Assembly (NCBI GenBank): GCA_039707465.1
Contig: CM077644.1
Span: forward strand, 100,053,875 to 100,117,874
Length of the DNA stretch: 64,000 nucleotides
From: Rhabdophis nuchalis
Lineage: Eukaryota; Chordata; Lepidosauria; Squamata; Natricidae
Direction of reading: 5' to 3'
The notes under the pieces were generated by a model that was given only the letters and a program-made list of their open reading frames with translations, ran no database searches and was not told the origin of the DNA. Shown here one piece after another: positions 10,620 to 21,972 of the stretch; the first letter of the stretch is position 1, and each line of letters opens with the position of its first letter. The translations under genes were made by a program, and so were the position numbers.

Positions 10620-10945
10620 CATTGGTGGGTTTCTGCAGGCTCGCACCTACTCGCAAGAGCCGGTTGGTGAAATTTAGAGAACCGGTGAGAGGGGGTTCCA
10701 CCGGCGTACCAGTGACCCAACGGGAAGGAAGGAAGGAAGGAAGGAAGGAAGGAAGGAAGGAAGGAAGAATTTATCATCACAATTGAGTCCAAAATTTGGG
10801 TTGCTAAGCAAGAGCGTTGTTAAATGAGTTTCACCACATTTTAAAAGGTGGCCACTCCCACCCTGTCACATGACTGCCAAGCCACGCCCACAAAATAGGC
10901 CACACCTACAGAGTAGGTTCTAAAAAAATTTGAAACCCACCACTG
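10620..10945 (-). mobile_element. hAT MITE with perfect 8-bp duplication, chimeric interior
   Basis: Ends cattggtgggtttc and gaaacccaccactg are inverted copies, flanked by GTCTCCAT at 10612-10619 and 10946-10953. The inside holds a (GGAA)n run and then about 70 bases (10770-10840) matching the pogo-like MITE family (ttgagtccaaaatttgggttgctaag), so this element has captured or fused with another MITE family. Confidence 0.88.
10723..10767. repeat. (GGAA)n microsatellite
   Basis: Eleven near-perfect GGAA units inside the MITE. GGAA runs can serve as ETS-factor binding sites in other genomes; no such role is shown here. Confidence 0.95.
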
Positions 10946-10953
10946 GTCTCCAT

Positions 10954-11269
10954 GCTCCCGCGCCAAATTCTCCTGGTTGGTGGGCTCCGAAAGGAGCCAA
11001 AGTGCCCCTATAGGGGAGGAAAAACAAAGAGGGATGCCCTGTGTGATCCCAGAGAGTCACAACTCTCCTGCTGACCTGGGGCTTTTCTTTCCCTCTCAGC
11101 CACGGCATGGAGAAGAGACAGCCTAAATGACTAACACAAAGCTGGGATAGCTGACAAACTTTTAAGACTGGTGCTGGGATGGAGTTAGTGAATAGTGACT
11201 GGAACTAGGTGAGATGATTCCTTTTTTTCTTTTTTTCTTTTTCTTTTTTGATATTTAGTCCCTAAACCT
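10954..11269. other. spacer between the two 278-bp copies
   Basis: Relatively GC-rich to about 11120, then a pyrimidine-rich run at 11220-11250. Nothing recognised. Together with the MITE it separates the duplicated segments. Confidence 0.55.
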
Positions 11270-11547
11270 ACAAATTAAACACTCTTGACTCATGGTAAAA
11301 ATAGCCTAGATTTTTTAAAAGTGATTTTTTTAAATATAGCATCAAATCTGATAATAACAATCTAACAGAGAAAGAGAAAAAGAGTGAGGAGAAATAAATT
11401 TGGATTTCAGAATAAATTGGCAGTTTTAACTGTGTACTCATTTCCATTTTACTAATCGTTTCTACGAAGCTCCATAAACATGGTGTCTTTATCTTTCTTT
11501 CTTTCTTTTTTTTAGCCCAAGGATACGTTGAGAAACTCTTAAGAAGA
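11270..11547. repeat. 278-bp duplicated segment, copy B
   Basis: Second copy of 10292-10569, offset by 978 bp. The acceptor-like pyrimidine tract and TTTAG are preserved; the following segment differs from copy A by a single T/C change over the first 30 bases (tat to tac), which would be silent if coding. Confidence 0.8.
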
Positions 11548-11921
11548 ACATCTCATTAACAAAGTCACAAATTTCATCTCTGTATCTCAGTAAGAGTCAC
11601 AGAGCTTGCACAATGTGAAAGGAGAAGTGTCATTTACACGTTTGTAGAATAAGTTGTTTGGAAAAGAAAAGATGGAACGATTGAGAAAAAACAGAAAGCT
11701 CTACTGAATAGCTTGATTTTCAATAATAATACTACATTGTTTCATTAGCTTCCAACTGAGATCGTCTCTTTGAACTGTTGGTACCATCAAAGAAGAACAT
11801 TCATTAACAAAGATGAAATGGTACACTTTCTTCTTTCATACATCCAGATGTATTGAGATACATCATGCTGGAAAGTTTTTTCAGAATTCAGATATTTCTT
11901 GCCCATCAATTCTTCAGAGTA
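11548..11921. other. unannotated intergenic DNA
   Basis: AT-rich; no element or reading frame recognised. Confidence 0.55.
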
Positions 11922-12365
11922 CAGCTAATCCTCAACTTACAACCACGAGCCCCAAATTTCTGTGGTTAAGTCAGACATTTGTTTAAGTGAGTTTTATCCC
12001 ATTTTACAATCTTTCTTGCCACAACTGCCGTGAATCACTGTTAATAATAACTTAGTAATAACTGTTTGTTCAGAGTCCCAGCTGATCGGGAGGAAATGGG
12101 GATTTTGCAGGAACCTTCCCCTGGAGTGGGGAGGGAATGGAGATTTTACAGTATCCTTCCCCTGCCATGACCACGATGCCATGCCCACCAAACCATGCCT
12201 ATAGAACCGGTAGTAAAAAATGTTGAATCCCACCACTGGATCACATGATCAGGGAGATGCCACAACAATCCTAAGTGTGTGAAAAAAGGCCATAAATCCC
12301 TTTTTTAGAGCCGTTGTACTTTTGATCAGTCTCTAAACAAACTATTGTAAATCGAGGACAACCTG
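11922..12365 (+). mobile_element. pogo-like MITE interrupted by a hAT MITE piece
   Basis: Left end cagctaatcctcaacttac and right end aaatcgaggacaacctg, flanked by TA at 11920-11921 and 12366-12367. The centre (12072-12238) is a foreign hAT-type sequence. Relative to the family, about 55 bases of host MITE are missing at the junction. Confidence 0.8.
12072..12238 (-). mobile_element. truncated hAT MITE inside the pogo-like MITE
   Basis: Reverse-oriented relative of the element at 4931: it ends with tgttgaatcccaccactg and contains ggaggaaatggggattttgc. Only one terminal repeat survives, so no target duplication can be checked. The junction also lost host sequence, which suggests a later deletion. 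Confidence 0.75.
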
Positions 12366-12550
12366 TATAATTGATAAACTTTGAAACATAGGTTACATTG
12401 AAACTCAGACTTGAGAAAATAATTATGGTTTGCCTCTGATCAAACTAAACCAGTTGAGTTCTGGAATCCAGGTAGCTTTTGAGAGACTTCCATGTGTCCA
12501 AACTGTGTGTGTTACATGTTTCTGCAACTTCCCTTACATCAGAATGCTTC

Positions 12551-13186
12551 CAGAATGCAGCCGCGCGAGCAATTATGGGGACCGCTAGGTCCACCCATGT
12601 AACACCGCTCTTACGCGAGCTGCACTGGCTACCTGTCGTCTTCCGGGTGCGCTTCAAGGTGTTAATTATCATCTTTAAAGTGCTCCATGGCTCGGGACCT
12701 AGCTATCTGCAGGATCGGATCCTGCCCCATACATCCTCACGGCCGATTCGCTCCCACAGAGCGGGGCTTCTCCGGGTGCCGTCCACTAGACTGTGTCAGC
12801 GGGCGACACCCAGGGGAAGGGCTCTCTCTGTGGCGGGCCCGGCCCTCTGGAACGACCTTCCCCCCGATATTAGGATGACCACGGACCTCCGCTCCTTCCG
12901 TCTCAAATTGAAAACCTACTTTTTCCGTCTGGCCGGCTTGGGATAGCCTCCTTGTCCTGGGGTTTTAGGGTAATTTTAATTATTTGTAGTGTTTAGGGGT
13001 TTTAGGGACAGTTTTTTAGTTTTTTATAGATGTTTTTAGCGCAGGATTTGTTTAATTGTGATTTTAAATTATGTATTCTGTTTGTGTTTATTGTTTTTTA
13101 ATTTTCCTGTGCCCCGCCTCGAGTCCCTCTGGGGAGAGAGAGCGGGTAACAAATAAAATTTATTATTTATTATTATTATTATTATC
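12551..13186 (+). mobile_element. L2 LINE 3' fragment
   Basis: Codes for the C-terminal part of the L2 polymerase (NAAARAIMGTARSTHVTPLL near the start, then HWLPVVFRVRFKVL and ALSVAGPALWNDLPP) with no stop until 12944-12946. The 3' UTR and gccccgcctcgagtccctct box follow, with an (ATT)n tail at 13161-13186. It is 5' truncated at 12551. The upstream start seen in the frame at 12479 belongs to flanking DNA. Confidence 0.9.
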
Positions 13187-14051
13187 ACTGTATAGCCAGC
13201 TTTACAATATATAATTATGATAGTGCAGGTGTCTTTTCTGAATCTCAGTGATGCCGAAACAATGAAATTTGTGTCGAGATCACAATGCAAGCCTCTCCCT
13301 TTTCTAATTGGGTTTCAGTATTGCACACAACTATGCGCTGGGAATGTCAAAATGTTATGAAGTATATTTCCTCTCTTGCCCTCTTTGCCACCCTCCTGGA
13401 TAATTATGGACAGCAGGATCAGGGCGGTGTCAAAATAGGCAAGATGACAGATGCAGTGTCACAATCCAAGCCTTGGCCTTTTGCACAAGTGTGTGATATT
13501 GATCCCTATTTTGAGACACATCTCTTTAGATGCCATTGATGCACTACATTAAAGGGAGGTGAGAAAGAGACAGCAAATTTGAACAGGAGAAGTTGAAGAA
13601 CCCCAAATGTTGGTGTTCGTTGTCATCCCCATTATTGCTTTATTTATGTTTCTTCATTTTTATGCTGTGGTATTATTACATTGTTCTGAATTATTCCAAG
13701 AGCATCGGTAAAGTGCAATACATCAACTAAGCCAACAAAATACATAACCGAAGTGGCAGTTTTGATGAAATATATTCATGTTTGTTCAAATCATTCTATT
13801 GAAAATAGTTCCTAGCTGTCGGCGCAACCTGCGGTTTAAAAAAAATCCATGATTAAAACAACTTTTGTTTCTGTTATAACAGAGGTATAAAAATGAGCAC
13901 TCATTATTTTACTTTTATATTATTCTTTAGAATGCTCAAATCTGCTGCTAGTTTGGTATGTACAAAAGCTTATCAGGTGTTACTCATAAAATCAACATTC
14001 TGCAAAGTTACAGCAATAAGAGCCGACATAGTCATACTCCATACAAGAATG
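13187..14051. other. unannotated intergenic DNA
   Basis: Includes an 84-codon frame at 13285-13539 without recognisable similarity. Two loosely similar stretches (around 13280 and 13465) share 'cacaat..caagcct', possibly an old duplication. Otherwise AT-rich. Confidence 0.5.
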
Positions 14052-14708
14052 CAGTTGTAAAGGTGATCAATAGTGCTAAGTATCTGGGGGGTGCAGATAA
14101 CTAACAATCTGAATTGGCCTCTCCACACATCATCGTTAGTGAAGCATGCTAACCAGTGTCTGCATTTCCTGCACCTCCTTCTGTCCTGGCCACTTTTTTA
14201 CAGAGGCACAAGTGAGAGTGTTTTAACAAATTACATCACTGTTTGGTTTGGTGGTAGCCGTGCTTCAGATAGAAAGTACTTTCAGAGAGTGGTAAGGACA
14301 GCTGATCCTGTCATTCAGGATACTGCTTATAAGCACTATGTGCTTAGAGTTCAAGGCATTGTTAGAGACCCCATACACCCATGTCACAGTCTATTTCTGT
14401 TGCTCCTCTCTGGGAGGAGGTATTGGAGTATTTCTAGCAGGACTCCCAGATTTGGTAACAGCTTTTTCCCTATGTCATCCATTTGCTAAACTCACAAGAT
14501 TAGTTTTTCTTGCCATGTACATGTATACATCCAAACTAGACTGTGTTGTTTCTCTGCGTCATATAATATATGTGGGCATGTGTACATATGCATAATTTTT
14601 TGTTGTGTTTATATACAGTAGCATATGTTACTTTGAGAGTTGTATGCAATGAAATTTCATTTTAATGTATGCCGATTAGTGTACATTTAAAGTGACAATA
14701 AAGTTATT
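14052..14708 (+). mobile_element. Rex1/Babar-type LINE 3' fragment
   Basis: Codes for the end of the polymerase (KYLGVQIT-like start; later ESVLTNYITVWFGGS, SDRKYFQRVVRTA, SGRRYWSISSR), homologous to the copy at 58969. The 3' UTR ends gtgacaataaagttattct. It is 5' truncated and immediately followed by a SINE at 14714. Confidence 0.8.
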
Positions 14709-14713
14709 CTAAA

Positions 14714-14926
14714 TAGCACTTAGACTTATACACCGCTTCATAATGCTTTACAACACAAAGCAGCTTACAGAGGCAGCATATTGCCCCCAATAATCTGGAT
14801 CCTTATTTTACTGATCTCAGAAGGATGGAAGACTGAATCAATCTTGAGCCAGTCAGGAATCGAACTCATGACAGTGAGCAGTATCAGCTTGCAATACTGC
14901 ATTCTACCCATGCGCCATCATGGCTC
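14714..14926 (-). repeat. tRNA-headed SINE with L2-like tail, copy 2
   Basis: Same family as 91-315: agcacttagacttatacacc at the tail side, tattgcccccaataatctgg in the body and gcgccatcatggctc at the head side. Nearly full length. Confidence 0.8.
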
Positions 14927-15162
14927 AAGTAGGTGCTACAACTTTCATGGCAGTTACAAGAAAATGGATGAACAATCACTTGAGTGCCTTCCCTGGAAAT
15001 CCATCCTGAGCAGAAATATCAGTCTACAAAGTGATGTAGCAATTCTCGATTACCAAGACTGAATGCTTCCTCTTTTTTTTAAGGCAACGTACTGGTCTAC
15101 AATGTTTGAATTGAGGAAAAAACTTGTAAGAGAATGGGAGGGACTTACAAGCATGAAGGTTG

Positions 15163-15660
15163 CCACGATGTAGAAAAGATGTGGAGACTCTAGAAAGAGT
15201 GCGGAGTGCAAAGATGATTAAGGGATTTAGTCTTCTTCATAAGACTAAAACATATGAAGAACGGTTGCAGGAACTGGGTATGTCTAGTTTAATGAAAAGA
15301 AGGACTAGGGGAGACATGATAGCAGTGTTCCAACATCTCAGGGGTTGCCACAAAGAAAAAGGAGTCCAGCTATTCTCTAAGGCACCTGAGGGTAGAACAA
15401 GAAGCAATGGTTGGAAGCTAATCAAGGAGAAGCAATTTAGAATTGAGGAGACATTTCCTGACAGTTAGAACAATTAATCAGTGGAATATCTTGCCTCCAA
15501 AAGTTGTGAATGCCCCAACACTAGAAGTCTTAAAGAAGATGTTGGATAGCCATTTGTCTGAAACAATATAAGGTTCCTGCCTAACCAGGGGGTTGGACTA
15601 GAAGACCTCCAAGGTCAGGTCCTTTCCAACTCTGCTATTGTATTGTATTGTATTGTATTA
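15163..15660 (+). mobile_element. CR1 LINE 3' fragment
   Basis: Encodes the CR1 polymerase end: [59 protein letters not shown], then after a frame change TVRTINQWN. The tail ggttggactagaagacctcc and (ATTGT)n at 15641-15660 is the local CR1 3' end. A frameshift lies near 15450. Confidence 0.92.
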
Positions 15661-15837
15661 AGTACCAGGTCAAAAGGAAAAGAGAAGATGTGCCATTACT
15701 GTTATCTTAAGAGTCAGTGTGTTAAGACTAAAGCAGTTTACAACCTGCCAGAGTCTGGCAAGTGACAACATTTTGAAAGCAAATTATGAAAAACAAATTT
15801 AAGGCAAGGAAATAGTTATAGTTATGAAATCCAAACT
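15661..15837. other. unannotated spacer
   Basis: No feature recognised. Confidence 0.5.
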
Positions 15838-16750
15838 GTATCAGTTATTGGGACCAGACATTGTCTTCTGAGCTTTCGAACTTGTGCTGGAGTCCATTCT
15901 CATGGAATTTCTCTGCACCAAAATGTATGCTTTGGGCTATCTATGCGTACTGTTTATATGGTATCTAGTTGTGTGTGGCTTTTTATTTGTTGATTGGGAT
16001 GTTGATGGCCAGCTATTAGTTCATTGGCTGTTGTTTCCATAATGGCTGCCAAGTCAGTCATCAACACCCCAATTAACAAATAAAAAGCCACACACAATCA
16101 GGCACCATATAAACACTGTTGGGAGAAATGTCCATCTGGGTTTAGTTCCAAGTGGGGAACAAGACACTGGATTCATGGAAGTTGCTTGAAAAGAAGGTTT
16201 ATTGATGAGCAGGATCACTTGCCTTGAAGATCTTGAGTGAAGAAAAAGGGCAGAGATGCTGAGAGTGCCTGGGTGTTATGCTCTCTCTGGGCTTTTGAAT
16301 TTGAGCTTGTATTCTGATTGGTTGTCAGGCTCCCATGGGGCCATGCAGGGGTAACTTTGTAGATTGTTTTTTGTCCCAAAATTGGTTGAGCCTTGCTGGG
16401 TGATAAGGTAATGAAATGACTTTGGACAATTCCTACTATGGCTCTGCCTGACGGAGGTAGATCTTCATTATGTAGAATAGACTGGCCCATGCCTTAATGG
16501 CCCATTGACAAAGGTGTGTGTGTGTGGGGGGGTGAGTTTCTTCCTTCCTTTTAGAGGAAATATTCTGTCCTTTTAAAATTTCCTAAAATATTTCATTTTT
16601 CTAGGAGAGGAGTGGTTGCTAACTTCCCACAACACTACCTATAATAGCCCAAAACACACATTTTGGTAGAAGTTCCCTGAGGATGGGCTCCAGCATGAGT
16701 CCAAAAACTCAGAAGACTAAACATCTGCTCCCAGTGACTGACCCAGAATG
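15838..16750. mobile_element. fold-back (palindromic) element, split by a solo LTR
   Basis: Without the LTR (16117-16631) this is a roughly 400-bp near palindrome. The left arm, 15850 to about 16010, contains gtcttctgagctttcg, accaaaatgtatgctttggg, tttatatggt and gtggctttttatttgttgat. The right arm carries the inverse of each in reverse order: atcaacaccccaattaacaa, gccacacacaat, accatataaacac, then after the LTR cctataatagcccaaaacac and ctcagaagac. About 50 bases separate the arms. There is no coding sequence. The arms are diverged by some 10-20 percent, so the element is old. Confidence 0.75.
16117..16631 (-). mobile_element. solo LTR (retrovirus-like or Gypsy-like), 515 bp
   Basis: Starts TGTTGGGAG and ends CTTCCCACA, flanked by perfect 4-bp duplications ACAC at 16113-16116 and 16632-16635. 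On the minus strand there is a CCAATCAG box around 16312-16325 and an AATAAA near 16198-16204, about 80 bases from the LTR 3' end. This supports minus orientation. No internal gag, pol or env sequence is present, so it is a recombination product. The superfamily cannot be fixed without homology search. Confidence 0.75.
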
Positions 16751-16900
16751 GATCCTGCAACATTATCCTGTGACACATATATTTAACTTCATTCATGAGT
16801 TTTCGTTATATTCCCCCCACCCCCGATTTTGGTAAATAATATTTTTCAGTTTACCACCTGAAACCATATTTCAGGATTTATGTAAAAGTAAGTGTGGAAG

Positions 16901-17206
16901 TTGATCAGAAAGGTCGGCAGTTCGGTGGTTTGAATCCCTAGCGCCACATAATGGAGTGAGCTCCTGCTACTTGTTGCAGCTTCTGCCAACCTAACAGTTA
17001 GCATGTAAAAATGCAAGTAGAAAAATAGGAACCACCTTTGGTGGGAAGGTAACAGAGTTCCGTGCGCCATCGGCATTTAGTCATGCTGGCCACATGACCA
17101 CGGAGACATCTTCAGACAGCGCTGGCTCTTTGAAACGGAAATGAGCACTGCCCCCTAGAGTTGGGAACAACTAGCATATATGTGCAAGGGGAACTTTTAC
17201 CTGTTT
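16901..17206 (+). repeat. Sauria-type SINE, head truncated
   Basis: B-box region ggtttgaatccctagcg, body with caagtagaaaaataggaacc, and tail ggggaacttttacc. The first part of the tRNA-like head is missing. Confidence 0.85.
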
Positions 17207-19122
17207 AAGTGCGAAAGGAGACATTACATATTTCTGATTAGGAAGGCTGTCCTACTCATATACAGGATGCTGGAAAAATTGATGGCGCTGAGAAATTTGT
17301 GTAGTGGGTATGATGGAGAAGAAAGTATGGGATATGAAGAAAAAAAATAGTGAATGCTGTCCCTTAAAATAAAAATAGAAATTTTCTTTCCTTGAGGGAA
17401 TTTTACTTTGCCTCATACATCATCACTTCATCACTTTTGTAACCTAAGATAAAAGGATTTCACCTTTATTTCCCTAGAAGACAGATAACCTATTGGCTAC
17501 CTGGGAGCTGAGAATGAAATCCTTTATATCAGGCAACTTCAAAAACGATGAAACAGTGGTTCACTGCACATGTTAACAATAGCAATGCAAAAAACAAAAA
17601 AAGCAGAGGGAAAAGTAGGAAATTCAGAGAAAGAAAAATAAGATTTTTTTTTTAAAAAAAAGGTTTGTGCTAGGTTTCATTTTTGCAGTCGTCAATTTAC
17701 AAGACAAGTTCTATATACCCCTTGTGTCATTGCAAGGTTTGCGGTATAATTGATAAGCATGGGCTCAGTGGAAGTCTTCCCTTTGTGAAGTGGCCTATGA
17801 ACTAATCGGCTTAATATGCAATGGATTGAAACATATTATTCAAATTGGATAGGAGAGCTTAAGGAAATATAACATGAATAATTGTACTTTCAAATAAAGC
17901 AGAAAAATGTGCCCTGAGGTTTTGATGATGATGTGTGATGTTAACAAAAGGCAATGTCATCTGATGCTACTATACAGAGATGGTTGTCAGCCCATTCTGG
18001 CAGTAGGAAACTGAACATTATCGAAAACCCTTTTTGTTGTAAAAAAAAAAAAAGAATCACTGGACGTTCCTAATCAATGTATTTTTCTTCACCTAGTTCA
18101 TTATTGCTATTTTTATCTCTAAAAATCTTATAACATAAAATATCTTCACTAAAATCTTGTAAATGTGAGAGCATCACATTTGTTTTGTTTTAATACCACT
18201 TGCATTTATGCACTTCTGTATGTCTCATTGGGCTTATTGTTAGATTGTTTTTGCAAACCAAAACCAGACTTTTTAGAATAATCTTCAATTTAAGAAACTA
18301 CGGGGAATAGGAGCAAGGAATTTTCAAACTTTAAATTTGTAAGAGGACTAGAGAAAACACGTATGGTTCCTGTTTCCTAAAAAACACAGGATACTATCTT
18401 AAAGCAATAATAAATTGTTTTAAATGAGTGCATCATATGAAGTGCCTTCTCTTGACAGAATCTACTCCGCTCTTTGTATGAGAGAGATAGTGGGTTGATG
18501 GGAGGAAGTAAGTAGGAGTTTTCTAAATCTTCCTTTGGGACCTATATCAATGATAGTCTCCTCTAATTCAAGTTGAAACAATCTATTTTCCCAATAATCT
18601 TTGTGGCTTCAGTTAAAATTGTATACTTAAAATTTTTTGAATGTTTTGAAGCATTTCTTTCCAATATTTTAAAGGATTTTTTTTTTTTGCATTTCCAATA
18701 ATAAAATGTTCCCTTCTTTGCTGTAGCATTTCTAAGTTTGGTATAATATGATAGACACACATTAAGGAATCCTTGAAGGAAAGACCAGGATACACTAGCT
18801 GTAAAATTTACCATTCAATTTTCTTTTAAATTATAGCATGGAATAATTTTTAATGATTAATAGCTTTTTTCATTGTCCCATCGAATTATTTCCTTGATAC
18901 TTTCCTTGCATTCATTTATTTCAATAACAGTTTACATACTTTTGATCGCTTATTTTTTTCAAGAATTTGAAGATTTTGGAAGAACTGTAATGAGTTCCAA
19001 TCCTTGTTCAGAAGGGTATGTTACATATTACAATTTTGGTTGATTATGTTTCAAAACTTCAAGTCTTAGGACAAAAGCAGTAGGGAAATTAGAAAGCATT
19101 GCTTGATGCAGCACAAAGCATT
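17207..19122. other. unannotated AT-rich DNA
   Basis: Nearly 2 kb with A-runs near 17640-17660 and 18036-18050, and no frame above about 85 codons. No repeat recognised. Confidence 0.55.
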
Positions 19123-19210
19123 TAACAAAATAACAGAGTTGGAAAGGACCTTGGAGATTTTCTAGTCCAACACTCTTGCTCAGACAGGAAACTATACCAT
19201 TTCAGCCTAT
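19123..19210 (-). mobile_element. CR1 LINE 3' end scrap
   Basis: Reverse complement of the CR1 tail: cagagttggaaaggaccttg, agtccaacactcttgct and ctataccatttcag. Confidence 0.85.
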
Positions 19211-19264
19211 GTCTTGAGATACTCAAACATGTCATATTTCTAAAACATTGTAAGTCCTACAGAT

Positions 19265-19483
19265 CAATAGTGGGATTCAAATTTTTTTACTACCAGTTCT
19301 GTGGGTGTGGAAGGGGAAGGTTACTGCAAAATCCCCATTCCCTCCCGATCAACTGGGATGAGAAGCAGAGAATAGATGGGGGTGGGGCCAGTCAGAGGTG
19401 GTATTTACCAGTTCTCCGAACTATTCCAAATTTGCCCTGCTGGTTCTCCAGAACTGGTCAGAACCTGCTGAATACCACCTCTG
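19265..19483 (+). mobile_element. hAT-type MITE with perfect 8-bp duplication
   Basis: Same family as 4931-5218. Flanks are CTACAGAT at 19257-19264 and 19484-19491. The left end caatagtgggattcaaa has lost the canonical CAG. The right end is tgaataccacctctg. Confidence 0.9.
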
Positions 19484-19491
19484 CTACAGAT

Positions 19492-21025
19492 GTGTTTTAT
19501 TCAGGCTTGGGAATTTACAGAATTTTCGTTAGCTCAATTAAGATAGTCCACATGCTAAATGATGCCTATTGTGTTATATGTAATGGAAGGGTTATTATAT
19601 TGCTACTAACAGGAATTTGATACATTTCTGAGCAGTATCTCATAAACTTCCAAAGAGGAAGCATAATTTTTTCCCACAGCATTTCCCAGTAAAAGCAAAT
19701 TTATTAAATGATTGTGATTATATCCAACTTTAAAAGCTCAAAGCAGCACTTCACAAGTGATGAAAATTAATTTGCTTTCCAAAATTTTATTCTGTGAATG
19801 TGTTAATAGATATTAGCCAGATAATTTTTGAATGATTTAGCATTAGACATCCAACATGTGTTTGTTTATTTTTGAGAGCAACTAACATTCTGCAATGTCT
19901 ATTATACAACATATGATATGATACGACAGCTTACAAGTTGTAGTAATCAACATTACAATCTGACAGATATCAATGAATGTTTTACAGTATCTGACAGCAA
20001 ACTTGTATTAACACTTCTAAAAATATTCTAACTTCCATGATTTATTTAATAAGCTAGGAGACATCCTCTTAACTGGGTTAATTAAAAAATAAAAGATAGC
20101 AATCTGACTGAGAAGTAAAATCTGTTTCATTCGTCAAATAATAATAGATTGGAAAATCAAAGTTCCTATTCAATATCTGATTTAAAAACAATCAATCCCC
20201 AGTCTCTTGGAATTAATCTCTTCACTACAGGAAAATTTCAAAATAAAACATAAAAAGTAAATGCTGTAGTGCATAAGTATAATCTATAAGGAAGTTTCTT
20301 ACATAACCTGTAAGAATCTTAAAATGAATAAAGGAGAATATTATTTTTAAAAGATTAATTTTTCTATGAAGCTGCAATGGATAAACTGCAAGCAAATTAG
20401 GCAATTGACTCAAACCTTCCATGGGGATGTTATTTATTTATTTATTTATTGCTAAACGACTGTAGATAATTGAAAAAACACAACAGATGAGATTCTGCAA
20501 CAGCATTTCAATACATGATTGAAGATCGATAATGCAGATATAATTATCCTGAAACACATCCCTATCAGACTTTTACATAAAAGAAAAGAATACTCTTTTT
20601 TATTGAAAGGAAAGCAGAAAAAGATTTGATTTCACTGGGATAAATCAGTAACTTTGATTTTTACTTTTAAACAGCAGACATTTCAATTGAATTCTATTCA
20701 AAGGCAAGGGAAGTTTTGGAAATTTTTAAAGGAGAACTAGAAAAGGTAACAACGGAGGTTGCAGAAGAGACTACACAAAAAAATTAAAAGAGAGAAAGAC
20801 CTCATCTTAAACAGATGATAGTACTGGGTGCTACAGGTATTGACTTTCCTAAATTTTTGCTTCAACTATCGATTAGAAATGTTTAAAATTGAATATAAGT
20901 GCTCCCCAAAAGAATTGGGGGGAGGAAATATTACTTAAGAAAACTCTTTGGACTATGCATAGGAATAAGACTTTCATAACAAGGGAGATTCAGTAAAGAA
21001 TCACATCAATGGAAGAACACATATA
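19492..21025. other. unannotated AT-rich DNA
   Basis: Holds a short (TTTA)n run at 20430-20450. No gene or transposon recognised. Confidence 0.55.
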
Positions 21026-21970
21026 GGTAGTTGTCGACTTACAACAGTTCATTTAGTGAACATTCAAAGTTACTGAAAAAAACAGCCTTGAAAAAAGCGA
21101 TTTATGACCATCTTTAACAGACATGATCTTTGCAGCATCCCCATGATGAAGTGATCAAAATTCAGACCTTTGGCAACTGACTCATGTTTATAACCGATGC
21201 TGTGCCCCAAGGTCATGTGATCACCTTTGCCACTTTCTGACAAGCAAACTCAATGAGGAACCCAGATTCATTTAATGACTGGATTATTAATTTATCAACT
21301 GCAGTGATCCACATAATAATAATAATAATAATAATAATCATTATAGTTATATGCGAGACCGTCTCCTGCCCCATACATCCCTTAGACCGATACGCTCCCA
21401 CAGAGAGGGCCTTCTCAGGGTGCCGTCGGCCGGACAATGCCGGCTGGCGACACCCAGGGGAAGGGCCTTCTCTGTGGCGGGCCCTGCCCTTTGGAACGAC
21501 CTACCCCCTGAACTCCGCACTATCACCGACCTCCGGCTCTTCCGCCGGTTTTTAAAAACACACTTATTTCATCAAGCCGGCCTAACATAGCCTCCGCTGG
21601 GACAAATATTAGACAGTTTTAAATGGGGGATTTTAATCTGGTTTTAGCGCAGGTTTATGTCATTTAATAGGTTTTTAAATTATATTTGGTACTATTTTGT
21701 ATATTGTTTTAAATTCCTGTGCGCCGCCCTGGGTCCTCTCGGAGAAGGGCGGGATATAAATTGAATAAAATAAATAAATAAAATAAATCATCCTCATCAT
21801 CATCATCATCTTTATTGTTTTGAACAGTGAATGTGAAAAGGAATTGAAATTGGTTTGAACAGTGAATGTGAAAAGGAAAGTCATAAAATTGGACAAAGCT
21901 CACTTAACAAATGTCTCGTTTAATGAAAGAAATTTTGGACTGCGTTGTGTCCTAAATTGAGGACTTCCTG
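21026..21970 (+). mobile_element. pogo-like MITE interrupted by an L2
   Basis: Ends ggtagttgtcgacttacaac and attgaggacttcctg with TA at 21024-21025 and 21971-21972. The MITE sequence is 21026-21310 and about 21815-21970; between lies an (AAT)n run and an L2. Near the right junction, tttgaacagtgaatgtgaaa occurs twice (around 21818 and 21854), a small local duplication. Confidence 0.85.
21345..21787 (+). mobile_element. L2 LINE 3' fragment nested in the MITE
   Basis: Codes for RDRLLPHTSLRPIRSHREGL and FSVAGPALWNDLPPELRTIT, then 3' UTR with cgccctgggtcctctcgg and an (AAATA)n tail. It is younger than the MITE it splits. Confidence 0.92.
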
Positions 21971-21972
21971 TA

